This document shows positions 45,158 through 53,049 of a stretch of 64,000 bases of DNA, piece after piece. Position 1 is the stretch's first letter, and every line of letters starts with the position of its first letter. Below the pieces are notes generated by a model, which worked only from the letters and a program-made list of their open reading frames with translations, made no database searches and was not told the origin of the DNA. This stretch comes from Streptomyces sp. NBC_01317 (lineage in GTDB: Bacteria; Actinomycetota; Actinomycetes; Streptomycetales; Streptomycetaceae): assembly GCF_035961655.1 (NCBI RefSeq), contig NZ_CP108393.1:6061001-6125000 (forward strand), read 5' to 3'. The position numbers and the translations under genes are program-made.

Positions 45158-45194
45158 ACGCCCCGCCGGTGACCTGTGGTCGACGGCGGGGCGT
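45158..45194 (+). terminator. Terminator between the two NlpC/P60 genes
   Basis: ACGCCCCGCC (45158-45167) pairs perfectly with GGCGGGGCGT (45185-45194) across a 17-nt loop. Confidence 0.75.
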
Positions 45195-45218
45195 CACTGT
45201 GTGTGCGCGAGCCGGTCG

Positions 45219-45248
45219 TTGGCCGCTCCGTGTCCGCCCGGCTACTGT
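45219..45248 (+). promoter_or_regulatory. Candidate vegetative promoter of the second NlpC/P60 gene
   Basis: TTGGCC (45219-45224) and TACTGT (45243-45248) are separated by 18 nt, an acceptable HrdB-type promoter. It would give a leader of about 80 nt. Confidence 0.5.
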
Positions 45249-45333
45249 CTGCCACGCGCAACCCCGGCCATCGGTCCGCCCGTCGGGCGGCAGGGGCTGC
45301 GCGTGTGCGTACAGCGGAAGGGAGCGCGGCTCT

Positions 45334-46374
45334 GTGGTGTCCCATCGTCGCCCCTCACAGCCCGGTCAGGGATTCGGTGTCCGCGGCGGCGCCGTGACGG
45401 CCGTGTCCGTCGCGGCGGCCACGGCGGCGGCCGCCCTCGGCGCCGTCCCGGCGAGCGCGGACCCCCATCTGACGCCGGACGCGACCCGCGCCCGGGTGGA
45501 CCGGCTGTTCGAACAGGCCGAGAAGGCCACCGAGCTGTACAACAAGGCCGGCGAACGCGCCGACGAGCTGCGGGCGCTGGTGGACCAGGCACAGGACCGG
45601 GCCGCGCGCGGCCAGGAACGTATCAACCGCATGCGCGGCGCGCTCGGTTCACTCGCGGGCGCCCAGTACCGCTCGGGCGGCATCGACCCGGGGCTGGCGC
45701 TGCTGCTCTCCTCGCACCCGGACGAGTACCTGGAGAAGGCGTCCGTCCTGGACCGGGTCGCCGAGCACCAGTCCGGCACGCTGCTGGAACTCCGGCAGGC
45801 ACAGCGCGGACTGGCGCAGGAGCGGCTCGAATCCGCCCGTGACCTGGCCGAGCTGGAACGCAGCCGGGCGGCCGTCGCCCGCCACAAGCGGACCGTCGAG
45901 CGCAAACTCGTCGAGGCGCGACGGCTCGTGAACGCCCTGCCGGACGCCGACCGCGCGTCCTTCGACCGCGCGTCGCGCTCCTCGGACCGGGACGGCATGT
46001 TCGGCCCCTCCGGCGCGGCACCGGCCTCCGGCCGCGCGGGGGCGGCGGTCCAGGCCGCGGAGCGCGCGGTGGGCCGCCCGTACGTGTGGGGCGCCAACGG
46101 GCCCACCGGCTTCGACTGTTCGGGGCTGACGCAGTGGTCGTACGCCCAGGCGGGGGTGGGCCTGCCCCGCACCTCGCAGGCCCAGCGGTACGCGGGCCGG
46201 CAGGTCCCGCTGTCCCAGGCGCTCCCCGGCGACCTGGTGGCGTACCGCGACGACGCGAGCCACATCGGGATGTACGTGGGCAACGGCCAGGTGATCCACG
46301 CCCCGTACCCGGGCGCGGCGGTGCGGTACGACCCGGTGGGGATGATGCCGGTCTCCTCGGTGACCCGCATCTGA
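45334..46374 (+). CDS. Secreted NlpC/P60 peptidoglycan endopeptidase (second copy)
   Basis: A 346-residue paralogue of the preceding gene with the same plan: signal peptide (to about residue 42, ending PASA), coiled coil (about 48-200), short linker and NlpC/P60 domain with Cys262 (FDCSGLTQWSY), His310 (ASHIGMYVG) and His322 (VIHAPYPG). The GTG at 45334 lies 9 nt after GGAAGGGAG. It has its own promoter and lacks the structured leader of the first copy. The two copies are therefore probably regulated differently, despite matching activity. Confidence 0.92.
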   Translation: MVSHRRPSQPGQGFGVRGGAVTAVSVAAATAAAALGAVPASADPHLTPDATRARVDRLFEQAEKATELYNKAGERADELRALVDQAQDRAARGQERINRMRGALGSLAGAQYRSGGIDPGLALLLSSHPDEYLEKASVLDRVAEHQSGTLLELRQAQRGLAQERLESARDLAELERSRAAVARHKRTVERKLVEARRLVNALPDADRASFDRASRSSDRDGMFGPSGAAPASGRAGAAVQAAERAVGRPYVWGANGPTGFDCSGLTQWSYAQAGVGLPRTSQAQRYAGRQVPLSQALPGDLVAYRDDASHIGMYVGNGQVIHAPYPGAAVRYDPVGMMPVSSVTRI

Positions 46375-46434
46375 GCTCCACGGGGCGTGGCGGGCCTGTG
46401 CCGGGGGCGGGGGTGGCCCCCGTACGATCGTGAC

Positions 46435-47685
46435 GTGGCAGGTCAGCGGCGTATCGCCGCGGAGCATGAGAGAGGACACCCGACCCGGCGGAGGGTCCTC
46501 GGGCTGGGGCTCTCCGGGCTGCTGCTCGTGTCCGGGTGCTCCGGGGCGCCGCCCGCGCCCGACCCCGCCACGGCGGCGATCCGGCGGACGCTGGACGGCC
46601 GGGCCGCCGGTGTCCTGGACCGGGACGAGAGCGCCTACCTCGCCGCCCTCGATCCTGCGGCAACGAGTCTGCGCGCCTCCGCCCGCGCGGAGTTCGCGAA
46701 CCTCGCCGACGTACCGCTCAGCTCCTGGGCGTACCGGGTCACCGGGGTGGAACGGTCCGGCAGCCGCGCCACCGCGCAGGTAGAGCTGCGCTACCGGATC
46801 GCCGGCTACGACAGCGCCCCCGTGTCGACCCCCCGCGAACTGAGCCTGACCGAGCACACCGGCCGCTGGTACGTGACCGGCGACCGCCCCGCGGAGGGCG
46901 GCGCCCAGCAGCTCTGGCAGCAGGGCAGGGTACGAGTCGTACGCGGCACGCACAGCCTCGTCCTCGGCGTCGGGCAGACCACCACCCGGCTGCGCGCGGT
47001 CGCGGCCACCGCCGACCTCGCCGTACCCGCCGTGGACGACGCCTGGACGGGCGCCTGGGCCCACCGCGTCGTCCTGCTGGTTCCGGCCTCCCTCTCCGCC
47101 ATGGCGGCCCTCCTGGGGGCACCCGAGGACGGTTACCGGGGCATCGCGGCCGTCACCACGGGGGAGACCGGCGGCTCCGGCGCCTCACCCGCCGACCGGG
47201 TCATCGTGAACCCCGCCGCGTACGGCGCCCTCGGCGACTTCGGGCAGCGGGTCGTCCTCACCCACGAGACCACCCACGTCGCCACCCGCACGGCCACCTC
47301 CTCCGCCACCCCCACCTGGCTCTCCGAGGGCTTCGCGGACTGGGTCGCGTACCGCTCGACCGGCCGGACCGCCGCGCAGATCGCCCCCGAACTCCAGCGA
47401 GCCGTCGAGCGCGGCGAGGTGCCCGCCGCGCTCCCCGACAACGACGCGTTCTCCTTCGGCGGGGACGCCGACGCCCTCGCCCGCGCCTACGAGAGCGGCT
47501 GGCTCGCCTGCGAACTGATCGCCGGACACTGGGGCGAGAAGCGGCTGCTCGCCTTCTACCGGGCGGTCGGCGCCGGCCGGCAGCCCGACGGGGCCGTCGA
47601 GAAGGCCATGAACGACGTCCTGTCGACCACGCCGGAGGACTTCACCGTGCGGTGGCGCGCGTACGTACGGAAACGCCTGGGCTGA
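46435..47685 (+). CDS. Lipoprotein with gluzincin-type metallopeptidase motif
   Basis: A 416-residue exported protein. A basic N terminus (HPTRRR) and hydrophobic stretch end in a lipobox at LLLVSGC (Cys35). The C-terminal half carries HETTH (277-281) and Glu298 in WLSEGFADW, the HExxH plus glutamate pattern of gluzincin metallopeptidases (M1-like). The first half resembles an NTF2/SnoaL-like fold, by eye only. The GTG at 46435 starts 7 nt after TACGAT (46423-46428), so the mRNA may be leaderless. Its last 44 bp overlap the end of the convergent GT87 gene. Confidence 0.82.
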   Translation: MAGQRRIAAEHERGHPTRRRVLGLGLSGLLLVSGCSGAPPAPDPATAAIRRTLDGRAAGVLDRDESAYLAALDPAATSLRASARAEFANLADVPLSSWAYRVTGVERSGSRATAQVELRYRIAGYDSAPVSTPRELSLTEHTGRWYVTGDRPAEGGAQQLWQQGRVRVVRGTHSLVLGVGQTTTRLRAVAATADLAVPAVDDAWTGAWAHRVVLLVPASLSAMAALLGAPEDGYRGIAAVTTGETGGSGASPADRVIVNPAAYGALGDFGQRVVLTHETTHVATRTATSSATPTWLSEGFADWVAYRSTGRTAAQIAPELQRAVERGEVPAALPDNDAFSFGGDADALARAYESGWLACELIAGHWGEKRLLAFYRAVGAGRQPDGAVEKAMNDVLSTTPEDFTVRWRAYVRKRLG

Positions 47686-48940
47686 CCAGGTCGAGCCGCG
47701 CCGCCCGCCGCCGGGGCGCCGCCACCGTCCGTACCCACAGCCGCCGGCAGGCGATCAGGGCCGCCGCGACCAGCAGACCGTTCCGTACGGTCAGCAGCAG
47801 CACGCCCAGCGGGTCGCTCGCGACGACGTGCGAGAACAGCAGCGGGAACTCCAGCAGCGTCACCCCCGTGGCCACCAGCACCAGGCGCGCGGGCAGCACC
47901 ATCCCGCTCGTGCGCACCACGAGGCACGCGGCGGCCAGGCCGACCAGCCACAGCAGGTACTGCGGGCTGATCACCCGGCTCGTCGTGGTGAACAGCAGCA
48001 CCGCCACGAAGGCCGCGTCGTACGGCGTGCTCGCGGCGAACTCGCGCGCCCGCAGCCGCCACACCACCAGCCAGCCGAGCGCCACCACGGACAGGGCCAG
48101 CGCGGCGCCGCTCACCAGCGGGACGTACGGGCCGAGGAATTCCACCGAGCCGTAGTTCAGCAGCACCTCCCCCTCCCAGCCGAAGTGCCGCGCGCCGTGG
48201 AGGACGAGCGCGCCCAGCGACTCGATCTCCGTACCCCGGTCGCGCTGGAACGCCAGGAACGCGAGCGCGCCGGGCATCGCCGCCCAGCACACCACGGTCA
48301 GCGCGAGCGCGGTGCCGGCCGCCGCAGCCCACGTCCGGCGGGTGGGCCGCCCGCGCGGGGTGCCCACCAGCAGCAGCGCCGGCCACATCTTCAACAGCGC
48401 GCCGAACCCGGCGAGCGCGCCCTTCACCGCCGGGCGGCGCGCCCCGGTGACCAGCGCCGCCACGGCGACGGCCGTCACCATCAGGTCGTACCGCGCGTAC
48501 GACGTCGGCCCCAGCAGCGGCACCCCCGCCACCCACACCCGGACCCCGCGCGCCGACCCGCCGGGGCGGCGGCTCGCCCGCAGCAGCAGGGCGAACACCA
48601 CCGCGTCGCAGGCGCACGCCAGGACGAAGAACGCGGTGGCGTACCCGAGGAAGGGCAGCGCCGCCGGGGAGGCGATCGCGAGCGCGGCGGCGGGCGGGTA
48701 CTGCCACGTCACGTCGTCCAGCGGATAGGTGCCGGTCCTGAGCACCTCGAACCAGCCCCGGTAGATCACCGAGACGTCGCCGGTGACGTCGGGGCCCGGC
48801 AGGGTGACGACCTTGAAGACGCAGAGCAGCAGGGCGGCCCTGGTGACGGCCCACACCGCGCCCGTCCCCACCGCGCCCGCCGGCACCGCCGCCCGTCTGT
48901 TGGTTGCCGCCCGGCCCACCCACCTGGTCATGGTTGTCAT
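47642..48940 (-). CDS. GT87-family polyprenol-phosphate mannosyltransferase
   Basis: A 432-residue membrane protein with about ten helices and the DUF2029/GT87 signature. An early extracytoplasmic acidic loop (GPDVTGDVSVIYRGWFEVL) is followed by YPLDDVTWQYPP. GT87 enzymes use polyprenyl-phosphate-mannose to add alpha-1,2-mannose to lipoglycans outside the membrane; the mycobacterial homologue Rv2181 lies in the same gene neighbourhood. The ATG at 48940 is used (another ATG follows three codons later); no clear ribosome site. It is divergent from pimB', fitting a shared mannolipid role. Its 3' end overlaps the metallopeptidase gene. Confidence 0.85.
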   Translation of the reverse strand: MTTMTRWVGRAATNRRAAVPAGAVGTGAVWAVTRAALLLCVFKVVTLPGPDVTGDVSVIYRGWFEVLRTGTYPLDDVTWQYPPAAALAIASPAALPFLGYATAFFVLACACDAVVFALLLRASRRPGGSARGVRVWVAGVPLLGPTSYARYDLMVTAVAVAALVTGARRPAVKGALAGFGALLKMWPALLLVGTPRGRPTRRTWAAAAGTALALTVVCWAAMPGALAFLAFQRDRGTEIESLGALVLHGARHFGWEGEVLLNYGSVEFLGPYVPLVSGAALALSVVALGWLVVWRLRAREFAASTPYDAAFVAVLLFTTTSRVISPQYLLWLVGLAAACLVVRTSGMVLPARLVLVATGVTLLEFPLLFSHVVASDPLGVLLLTVRNGLLVAAALIACRRLWVRTVAAPRRRAARLDLVSPGVSVRTRATAR

Positions 48941-49015
48941 GATGCCGGGCGGGAGAGGGCGGGAGCGGGGAGGCAGGGCCGTCGGGCACGGTCCGCGGCG
49001 ATACTGTTCGGGGCG

Positions 49016-50170
49016 ATGCACAAGACCCTGATCGTGACCAATGACTTCCCGCCCAGGCCCGGCGGGATCCAGGCGTTCCTGCACAACATCGCGCTGCGGC
49101 TGGACCCCGGGAAGGTCGTCGTCTACGCCTCCACCTGGAAGCGCGGCCGCGAAGGCGCGGAGGCGACCGCCGCGTTCGACGCGGAGCAGCCCTTCACGGT
49201 CGTACGCGACGCCACGACGATGCTCCTGCCGACCCCCCGCGTCACCCGGCGGGCGTCGGAGCTGCTGCGCGCGCACGGCTGCGAGTCCGTGTGGTTCGGC
49301 GCGGCGGCCCCGCTCGGGCTGATGGGGCCCGCGCTGCGGCGGGCGGGCGCGCGGCGCCTGGTCGCGACGACGCACGGGCACGAGGCGGGCTGGGCGCAGT
49401 TGCCTGCGTCCCGGCAGCTGTTGCGGCGGATCGGGGAGGGTACGGACACGATCACGTACCTCGGCGAGTACACGCGCTCGCGGATCGCCCCCGCGTTGTC
49501 GCCCGCGGCGGCCGGGCGGATGGTCCAACTGCCGCCGGGCGTCGACGAGAAGACGTTCCACCCGGGGTCGGGGGGCGCCGAGGTCCGCTCCCGTCTGGGC
49601 CTGACGGACCGTCCGGTCGTGGTCTGCGTCTCGCGCCTGGTGCCGCGCAAGGGGCAGGACACGCTGATCCGGGCGATGCCCGAGATTCTTTCCGCCGTGC
49701 CGGACGCGGTGCTGCTCATCGTGGGGGGCGGCCCCTACGAGTCCGCGCTGCGGCGGCTGGCGCGGTCGTCGGGGGTCTCGGAGTCCGTACGCTTCACCGG
49801 CGCGGTGCCGTGGTCGGAGCTGCCGGCCCACTTCGGCGCGGGCGACGTCTTCGCGATGCCGTGCCGCACGCGGCGGGGCGGCCTGGACGTGGAGGGCCTA
49901 GGCATCGTGTACCTGGAGGCGTCGGCGACGGGGCTGCCGGTGATCGCAGGGGATTCGGGCGGGGCGCCGGATGCGGTGCTGTCGGGCGAGACGGGGTGGG
50001 TGGTCCCGGGCGCTCCGGCGTCTCTCGCGTCGACGGCGACGGCGGACCGGGTTGTGACGCTGCTCCTGGATCCGTCCCTGCGGCACGCTCTGGGCGAGCG
50101 GGGCCGGGCCTGGGTCAACGACCGCTGGCGCTGGGATCTTTTGGCGTCCCGCCTGGAGGCGCTGCTGTAG
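49016..50170 (+). CDS. pimB: GT4 mannosyltransferase, PimB'-like
   Basis: A 384-residue GT-B glycosyltransferase that would add mannose from GDP-mannose to phosphatidylinositol mannoside. It follows M. tuberculosis PimB' (Rv2188c) closely as I remember it: VTNDFPPRPGGIQ at the start, VWFGAAAPL, ATTHGHEAGW, VCVSRLVPRKGQDTL, VGGGPY and the donor-site VEGLGIVYLEASA. The ATG at 49016 lies 9 nt after TACTGT (49002-49007), consistent with a leaderless or nearly leaderless transcript. It is divergent from the GT87 gene and convergent, across a repeat element, with the acyl-CoA ligase, as in mycobacteria. Confidence 0.88.
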   Translation: MHKTLIVTNDFPPRPGGIQAFLHNIALRLDPGKVVVYASTWKRGREGAEATAAFDAEQPFTVVRDATTMLLPTPRVTRRASELLRAHGCESVWFGAAAPLGLMGPALRRAGARRLVATTHGHEAGWAQLPASRQLLRRIGEGTDTITYLGEYTRSRIAPALSPAAAGRMVQLPPGVDEKTFHPGSGGAEVRSRLGLTDRPVVVCVSRLVPRKGQDTLIRAMPEILSAVPDAVLLIVGGGPYESALRRLARSSGVSESVRFTGAVPWSELPAHFGAGDVFAMPCRTRRGGLDVEGLGIVYLEASATGLPVIAGDSGGAPDAVLSGETGWVVPGAPASLASTATADRVVTLLLDPSLRHALGERGRAWVNDRWRWDLLASRLEALL

Positions 50171-50193
50171 CGGTGTCCGTTGCGCTTACTGAT

Positions 50194-50214
50194 GTCCTCA
50201 GTCGCCGGACGGGC
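50194..50214 (-). repeat. 20-bp repeat unit, copy 1 (inverted, left end)
   Basis: Reads as GTCCTCAGTCGCCGGACGGG plus C on the plus strand. With its flank down to 50171 it forms a ~44-bp inverted match with copy 7. Confidence 0.85.
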
Positions 50215-50266
50215 GTTTTGGGGCCGGTGGGCCGCGGGTCTGGGTGACCGGGTTGCGGTTCGTGTT

Positions 50267-50288
50267 GTCCTCAATCGCCGGACGGGCT
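50267..50288 (-). repeat. 20-bp repeat unit, copy 2 (inverted)
   Basis: An exact reverse complement of the CCCGTCCGGCGATTGAGGAC unit, including the flanking AG. Confidence 0.85.
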
Positions 50289-50341
50289 TGGTTGTGCCCG
50301 CTGCGGGCCGGGGCTTTGTCCGCGGGTTGTTGCCGGGGGCC

Positions 50342-50455
50342 GGGCAGGGGTCGTGTCCTGCACTGCATGTTTTACGTCGCGTTCGGGACCTTGTTTGGTT
50401 CGGGTTCGCCACGCGACACAAAACACGCTCTACGTTCCGGACACGACCCCTGCCC
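50342..50455. repeat. Long imperfect palindrome, element 1
   Basis: Outer 17-bp arms match perfectly (GGGCAGGGGTCGTGTCC, 50342-50358, against 50439-50455). After a short asymmetric bulge a second stem matches 15 of 18 (GCATGTTTTACGTCGCGT against the GCGTGTTTTGTGTCGCGT complement). As RNA or single-stranded DNA it would fold into one long hairpin. Confidence 0.85.
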
Positions 50456-50491
50456 GTCCCCCTTCCACGCCCGCGTTCAAGACAACCCCCG

Positions 50492-50613
50492 GCCCGTCCG
50501 GCCTTGGAGACCACCGGGGCCACTTCCAGCCCGTCCGGCGATTGAGGACATCAGTAAGCCGCGCCCGAGCACCGGGCAGAGGCCAAAATCAAGCCCGTCC
50601 GGCGATTGAGGAC
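50492..50613 (+). repeat. 20-bp repeat units, copies 3-5 (direct)
   Basis: A degenerate copy (50492-50511) and two perfect ones (50528-50549 and 50592-50613). The span 50528-50613 is repeated, with few changes, at 50852-50938, including the spacer words CATCAGTAAGCCGCGCC and CACCGGGCAGA. Confidence 0.85.
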
Positions 50614-50708
50614 GTTGGTAAGCGGCACTGTCCACCGGGCAGAGGCGAGGCTCCCCGGGCCGGCGGGGTCGTTCGGCTCACCCTCGGCGTGAGGGGGGTG
50701 GGGTCGGA

Positions 50709-50818
50709 GGAGGTGCGTGTGTCCGGACGTAAAGCGTGTTTTGTGGCGCATGACTACCGGTGAACTGGACGAGTCCCTGAGGCGCCGTAAAACATGCAGT
50801 CCGGACATACGTACCTCC
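50709..50818. repeat. Long imperfect palindrome, element 2 (inverted relative to element 1)
   Basis: Arms 50709-50728 and 50799-50818 match 18 of 20 (GGAGGTGCGTGTGTCCGGAC). Inner arms 50734-50749 and 50782-50797 match 13 of 16 around GTGTTTT. The right arm shares the word CTGCATGTTTTACG, in reverse, with the left arm of element 1, so the two elements are related and inverted. Confidence 0.85.
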
Positions 50819-50851
50819 GCAGGCCCCGCCCCCCGCCACCACGACAAACCC

Positions 50852-50938
50852 AGCCCGTCCGGCGATTGAGGACATCAGTAAGCCGCGCCAAACGCACCGG
50901 GCAGACGCCACAAACAAGCCCGTCCGGCGCTTGAGGAC
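50852..50938 (+). repeat. 20-bp repeat units, copies 6 and 7 (direct, right end)
   Basis: A perfect copy (50852-50873) and a one-base variant (50917-50938, GCGCTTGAGG). They form the second half of the 87-bp direct repeat and the right outer end of the cluster. Confidence 0.85.
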
Positions 50939-50971
50939 AAGCAGTAAGCGCAACCGACCACCGGGGCAACG

Positions 50972-52768
50972 TCAAGACGCGTACAGGCCCTCGATCTCCG
51001 AGGCGAACTCCTTCGCGACCACGTTCCGCTTCAGCTTCAGGGACGGCGTCACATGCCCCCCCGCTTCCGTGAACTGCGAAGAAAGAACACGGAACTTTCG
51101 AACAGACTCCGCCTTGGACACCGCCGCGTTCCCCTCGTCCACCGCCCCCTGGATCTCCGCCAGAAGCTCCGCGTCGAGGCGGAGGGTCGCCGCCGTGGAC
51201 CCCGCGGGCTTGCCGTGTTCCGTGGCCCAGCGCGTGAGGAACTCCTCGTCGAGGGTGATCAGCGCGCCCACGAAGGGGCGCCCGTCGCCCACGACCATGC
51301 ATTCCGCGACCAGCGCATGCGCGCGGATGCGGTCCTCGATGACCGCGGGGGCCACGTTCTTGCCCCCCGCCGTCACCAGGATCTCCTTCTTGCGCCCGGT
51401 GATCGCGAGGTACCCGTCCTCGTCCAGCGTGCCGATGTCGCCCGTGTGGAACCACCCGTCCGCCAGCGCCTCCGCCGTCGCCGTCTCGTTGTTCCAGTAC
51501 TCCGTGAACAGGTGCTCGCCGTGCAGCAGCACCTCGCCGTCGTCGGCGATCCGTACGACCGACCCCGGCAGCGGCTGCCCGACCGTGCCGATCTTCTGGC
51601 GGTCCCACGGGTTGAAGGACGTCGCGGCGCAGGACTCGGTCAGGCCGTACCCCTCCAGGACGGTGAACCCCACGCCCCGGAAGAAGTGCCCCAGGCGCTC
51701 GCCCAGCGGCGCGCCGCCGGAGATCGCGTACTCCCCGGCGCCGCCCAGCACCGCGCGTAGCTTGCTGTAGACGAGCTTGTCGAAGACGGTGTGCCGGATG
51801 CGCAGGCCCAGCGAGGGCCCCCGGGGCGTGGACAGCGCGCGGCTGTAGGCGATCGCGGTCTGCGACGCCTTGTCGAAGATCTTGCCCTTGCCGTCGGCCT
51901 GGGCCTTCGCGCGCGCCCCGTTGTAGACCTTCTCGAAGACGCGCGGCACGCCCAGGATCAGCGTCGGCCGGAAGGCCGCCAACTCCTGGGTGAGGTTCTT
52001 GATGTCAGGCACGCAGCCGAGCTTGATCGGCGCCATCACCGCCGCCACCTCGACCAGCCGCCCGAAGACGTGCGCGGCGGGCAGGAAGAGCAGGATCGAG
52101 CACTCACCGGTACGGAACAGCGGCCTGAGCCGCTCCACCACGTTCCCGCACTCGGCGAAGAAGCTGCGGTGGGTGAGGACACAGCCCTTGGGGCGGCCCG
52201 TGGTGCCCGAGGTGTAGACGATCGTCGCCGGGTCGTCGGCCTTCGCGGACGACGCGCGCGCGTCGACGGTCGCGTCGTCGACCTCCGCGCCGCTCGTGAC
52301 CAGCGCCTCGACCCCGCCCTTGTCGATCTGCCACACGTCCCGCAGCTCCGGCAGCGCGTCCCGTACCGACGCCACCGTCTCCGCGTGCCCGTCGCTCTCC
52401 ACGATCGCCGCGACCGCGCCCGAGTCGCCCAGGACCCACTGCACCTGCTCGGCCGAACTGGTCTCGTACACCGGTACGGTCACCGCGCCGGCGGTCCAGA
52501 TCGCGAAGTCGAGCCGTACCCACTCGTAGCGCGTACGGGACATCAGCGCGACCCGGTCACCCGGCCGGACGCCCGCCGCGATCAGGCCCTTTGCGGTGGC
52601 TCTGACCTCGGCCAGGAACTGGACCGCGGTCACATCTGTCCAGACACCGCCCACCTTGCGGCCGAGGACGGCCACGTCGGGATGCTGGACGGCGTTGCGG
52701 CGGATCAGATCCGTCAGATTGCCGTCCGAGGGGACCTCGTACAGGGCCGGAAGGCTGAACTCGCGCAA
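50972..52768 (-). CDS. Long-chain fatty acyl-CoA ligase (FadD15-like)
   Basis: A 598-residue AMP-binding enzyme that activates fatty acids with ATP and CoA. The AMP motif YTSGTTGRPKGCVLTH, the FLPAAHVFGR segment, GYGLTESCAATSFNP, GWFHTGDIG and GRKKEILVTAGGKNVAP cover the canonical A3-A8 motifs, and a Lys in SLKLKRNVV near the end is the adenylation lysine. The start is a TTG at 52768 backed by GAGGAG 8 nt upstream. It matches mycobacterial FadD15, which also sits beside pimB'. It is divergent from the phosphoesterase gene across 281 bp. Confidence 0.93.
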   Translation of the reverse strand: MREFSLPALYEVPSDGNLTDLIRRNAVQHPDVAVLGRKVGGVWTDVTAVQFLAEVRATAKGLIAAGVRPGDRVALMSRTRYEWVRLDFAIWTAGAVTVPVYETSSAEQVQWVLGDSGAVAAIVESDGHAETVASVRDALPELRDVWQIDKGGVEALVTSGAEVDDATVDARASSAKADDPATIVYTSGTTGRPKGCVLTHRSFFAECGNVVERLRPLFRTGECSILLFLPAAHVFGRLVEVAAVMAPIKLGCVPDIKNLTQELAAFRPTLILGVPRVFEKVYNGARAKAQADGKGKIFDKASQTAIAYSRALSTPRGPSLGLRIRHTVFDKLVYSKLRAVLGGAGEYAISGGAPLGERLGHFFRGVGFTVLEGYGLTESCAATSFNPWDRQKIGTVGQPLPGSVVRIADDGEVLLHGEHLFTEYWNNETATAEALADGWFHTGDIGTLDEDGYLAITGRKKEILVTAGGKNVAPAVIEDRIRAHALVAECMVVGDGRPFVGALITLDEEFLTRWATEHGKPAGSTAATLRLDAELLAEIQGAVDEGNAAVSKAESVRKFRVLSSQFTEAGGHVTPSLKLKRNVVAKEFASEIEGLYAS

Positions 52769-53049
52769 GACTGCTGCTCCTCATCGGGCGCCGGCGCCAC
52801 GTCGGTGTGGTGCGCCGGCCGCGGTCCAAGATCGGGCAGGTGCTCGGTGGCTGCGAGCACGACCGGACTGCCCGGACGTTACCCACCGGTACTGACCTAC
52901 GGATAGGGGGCCCCGGCCAGATGTTCCTCGCGTCACACGACTTTGACGGTACCTCGCGCACAGTAGTCCACGCCTCCGACACCGTCGGGGTAACCGCAGG
53001 TCCGGCCCCCTCTCCCGGGTGAGGGGGCAAAGGTTCTAGGGTGATCGTC

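Larger units (their letters stand above)
50171..50971. repeat. 801-bp non-coding repeat cluster, possible small mobile element
   Basis: Between two convergent genes lies DNA with no credible ORF but dense repeats. Seven copies of a unit close to CCCGTCCGGCGATTGAGGAC occur, two inverted at the left and five direct. Two ~110-nt hairpin elements lie in opposite orientation, and there is an ~87-bp direct repeat. The outermost copies (50171-50214 and 50918-50963) extend to ~44 bp of inverted similarity, like terminal inverted repeats. Short reading frames here are by-products of the repeats. Confidence 0.85.

Noticed and set aside
50180..50953. Several 90-140 aa reading frames inside the repeat cluster
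   Set aside because: They are translations of the repeats in all frames, with no ribosome sites and no protein-like composition.
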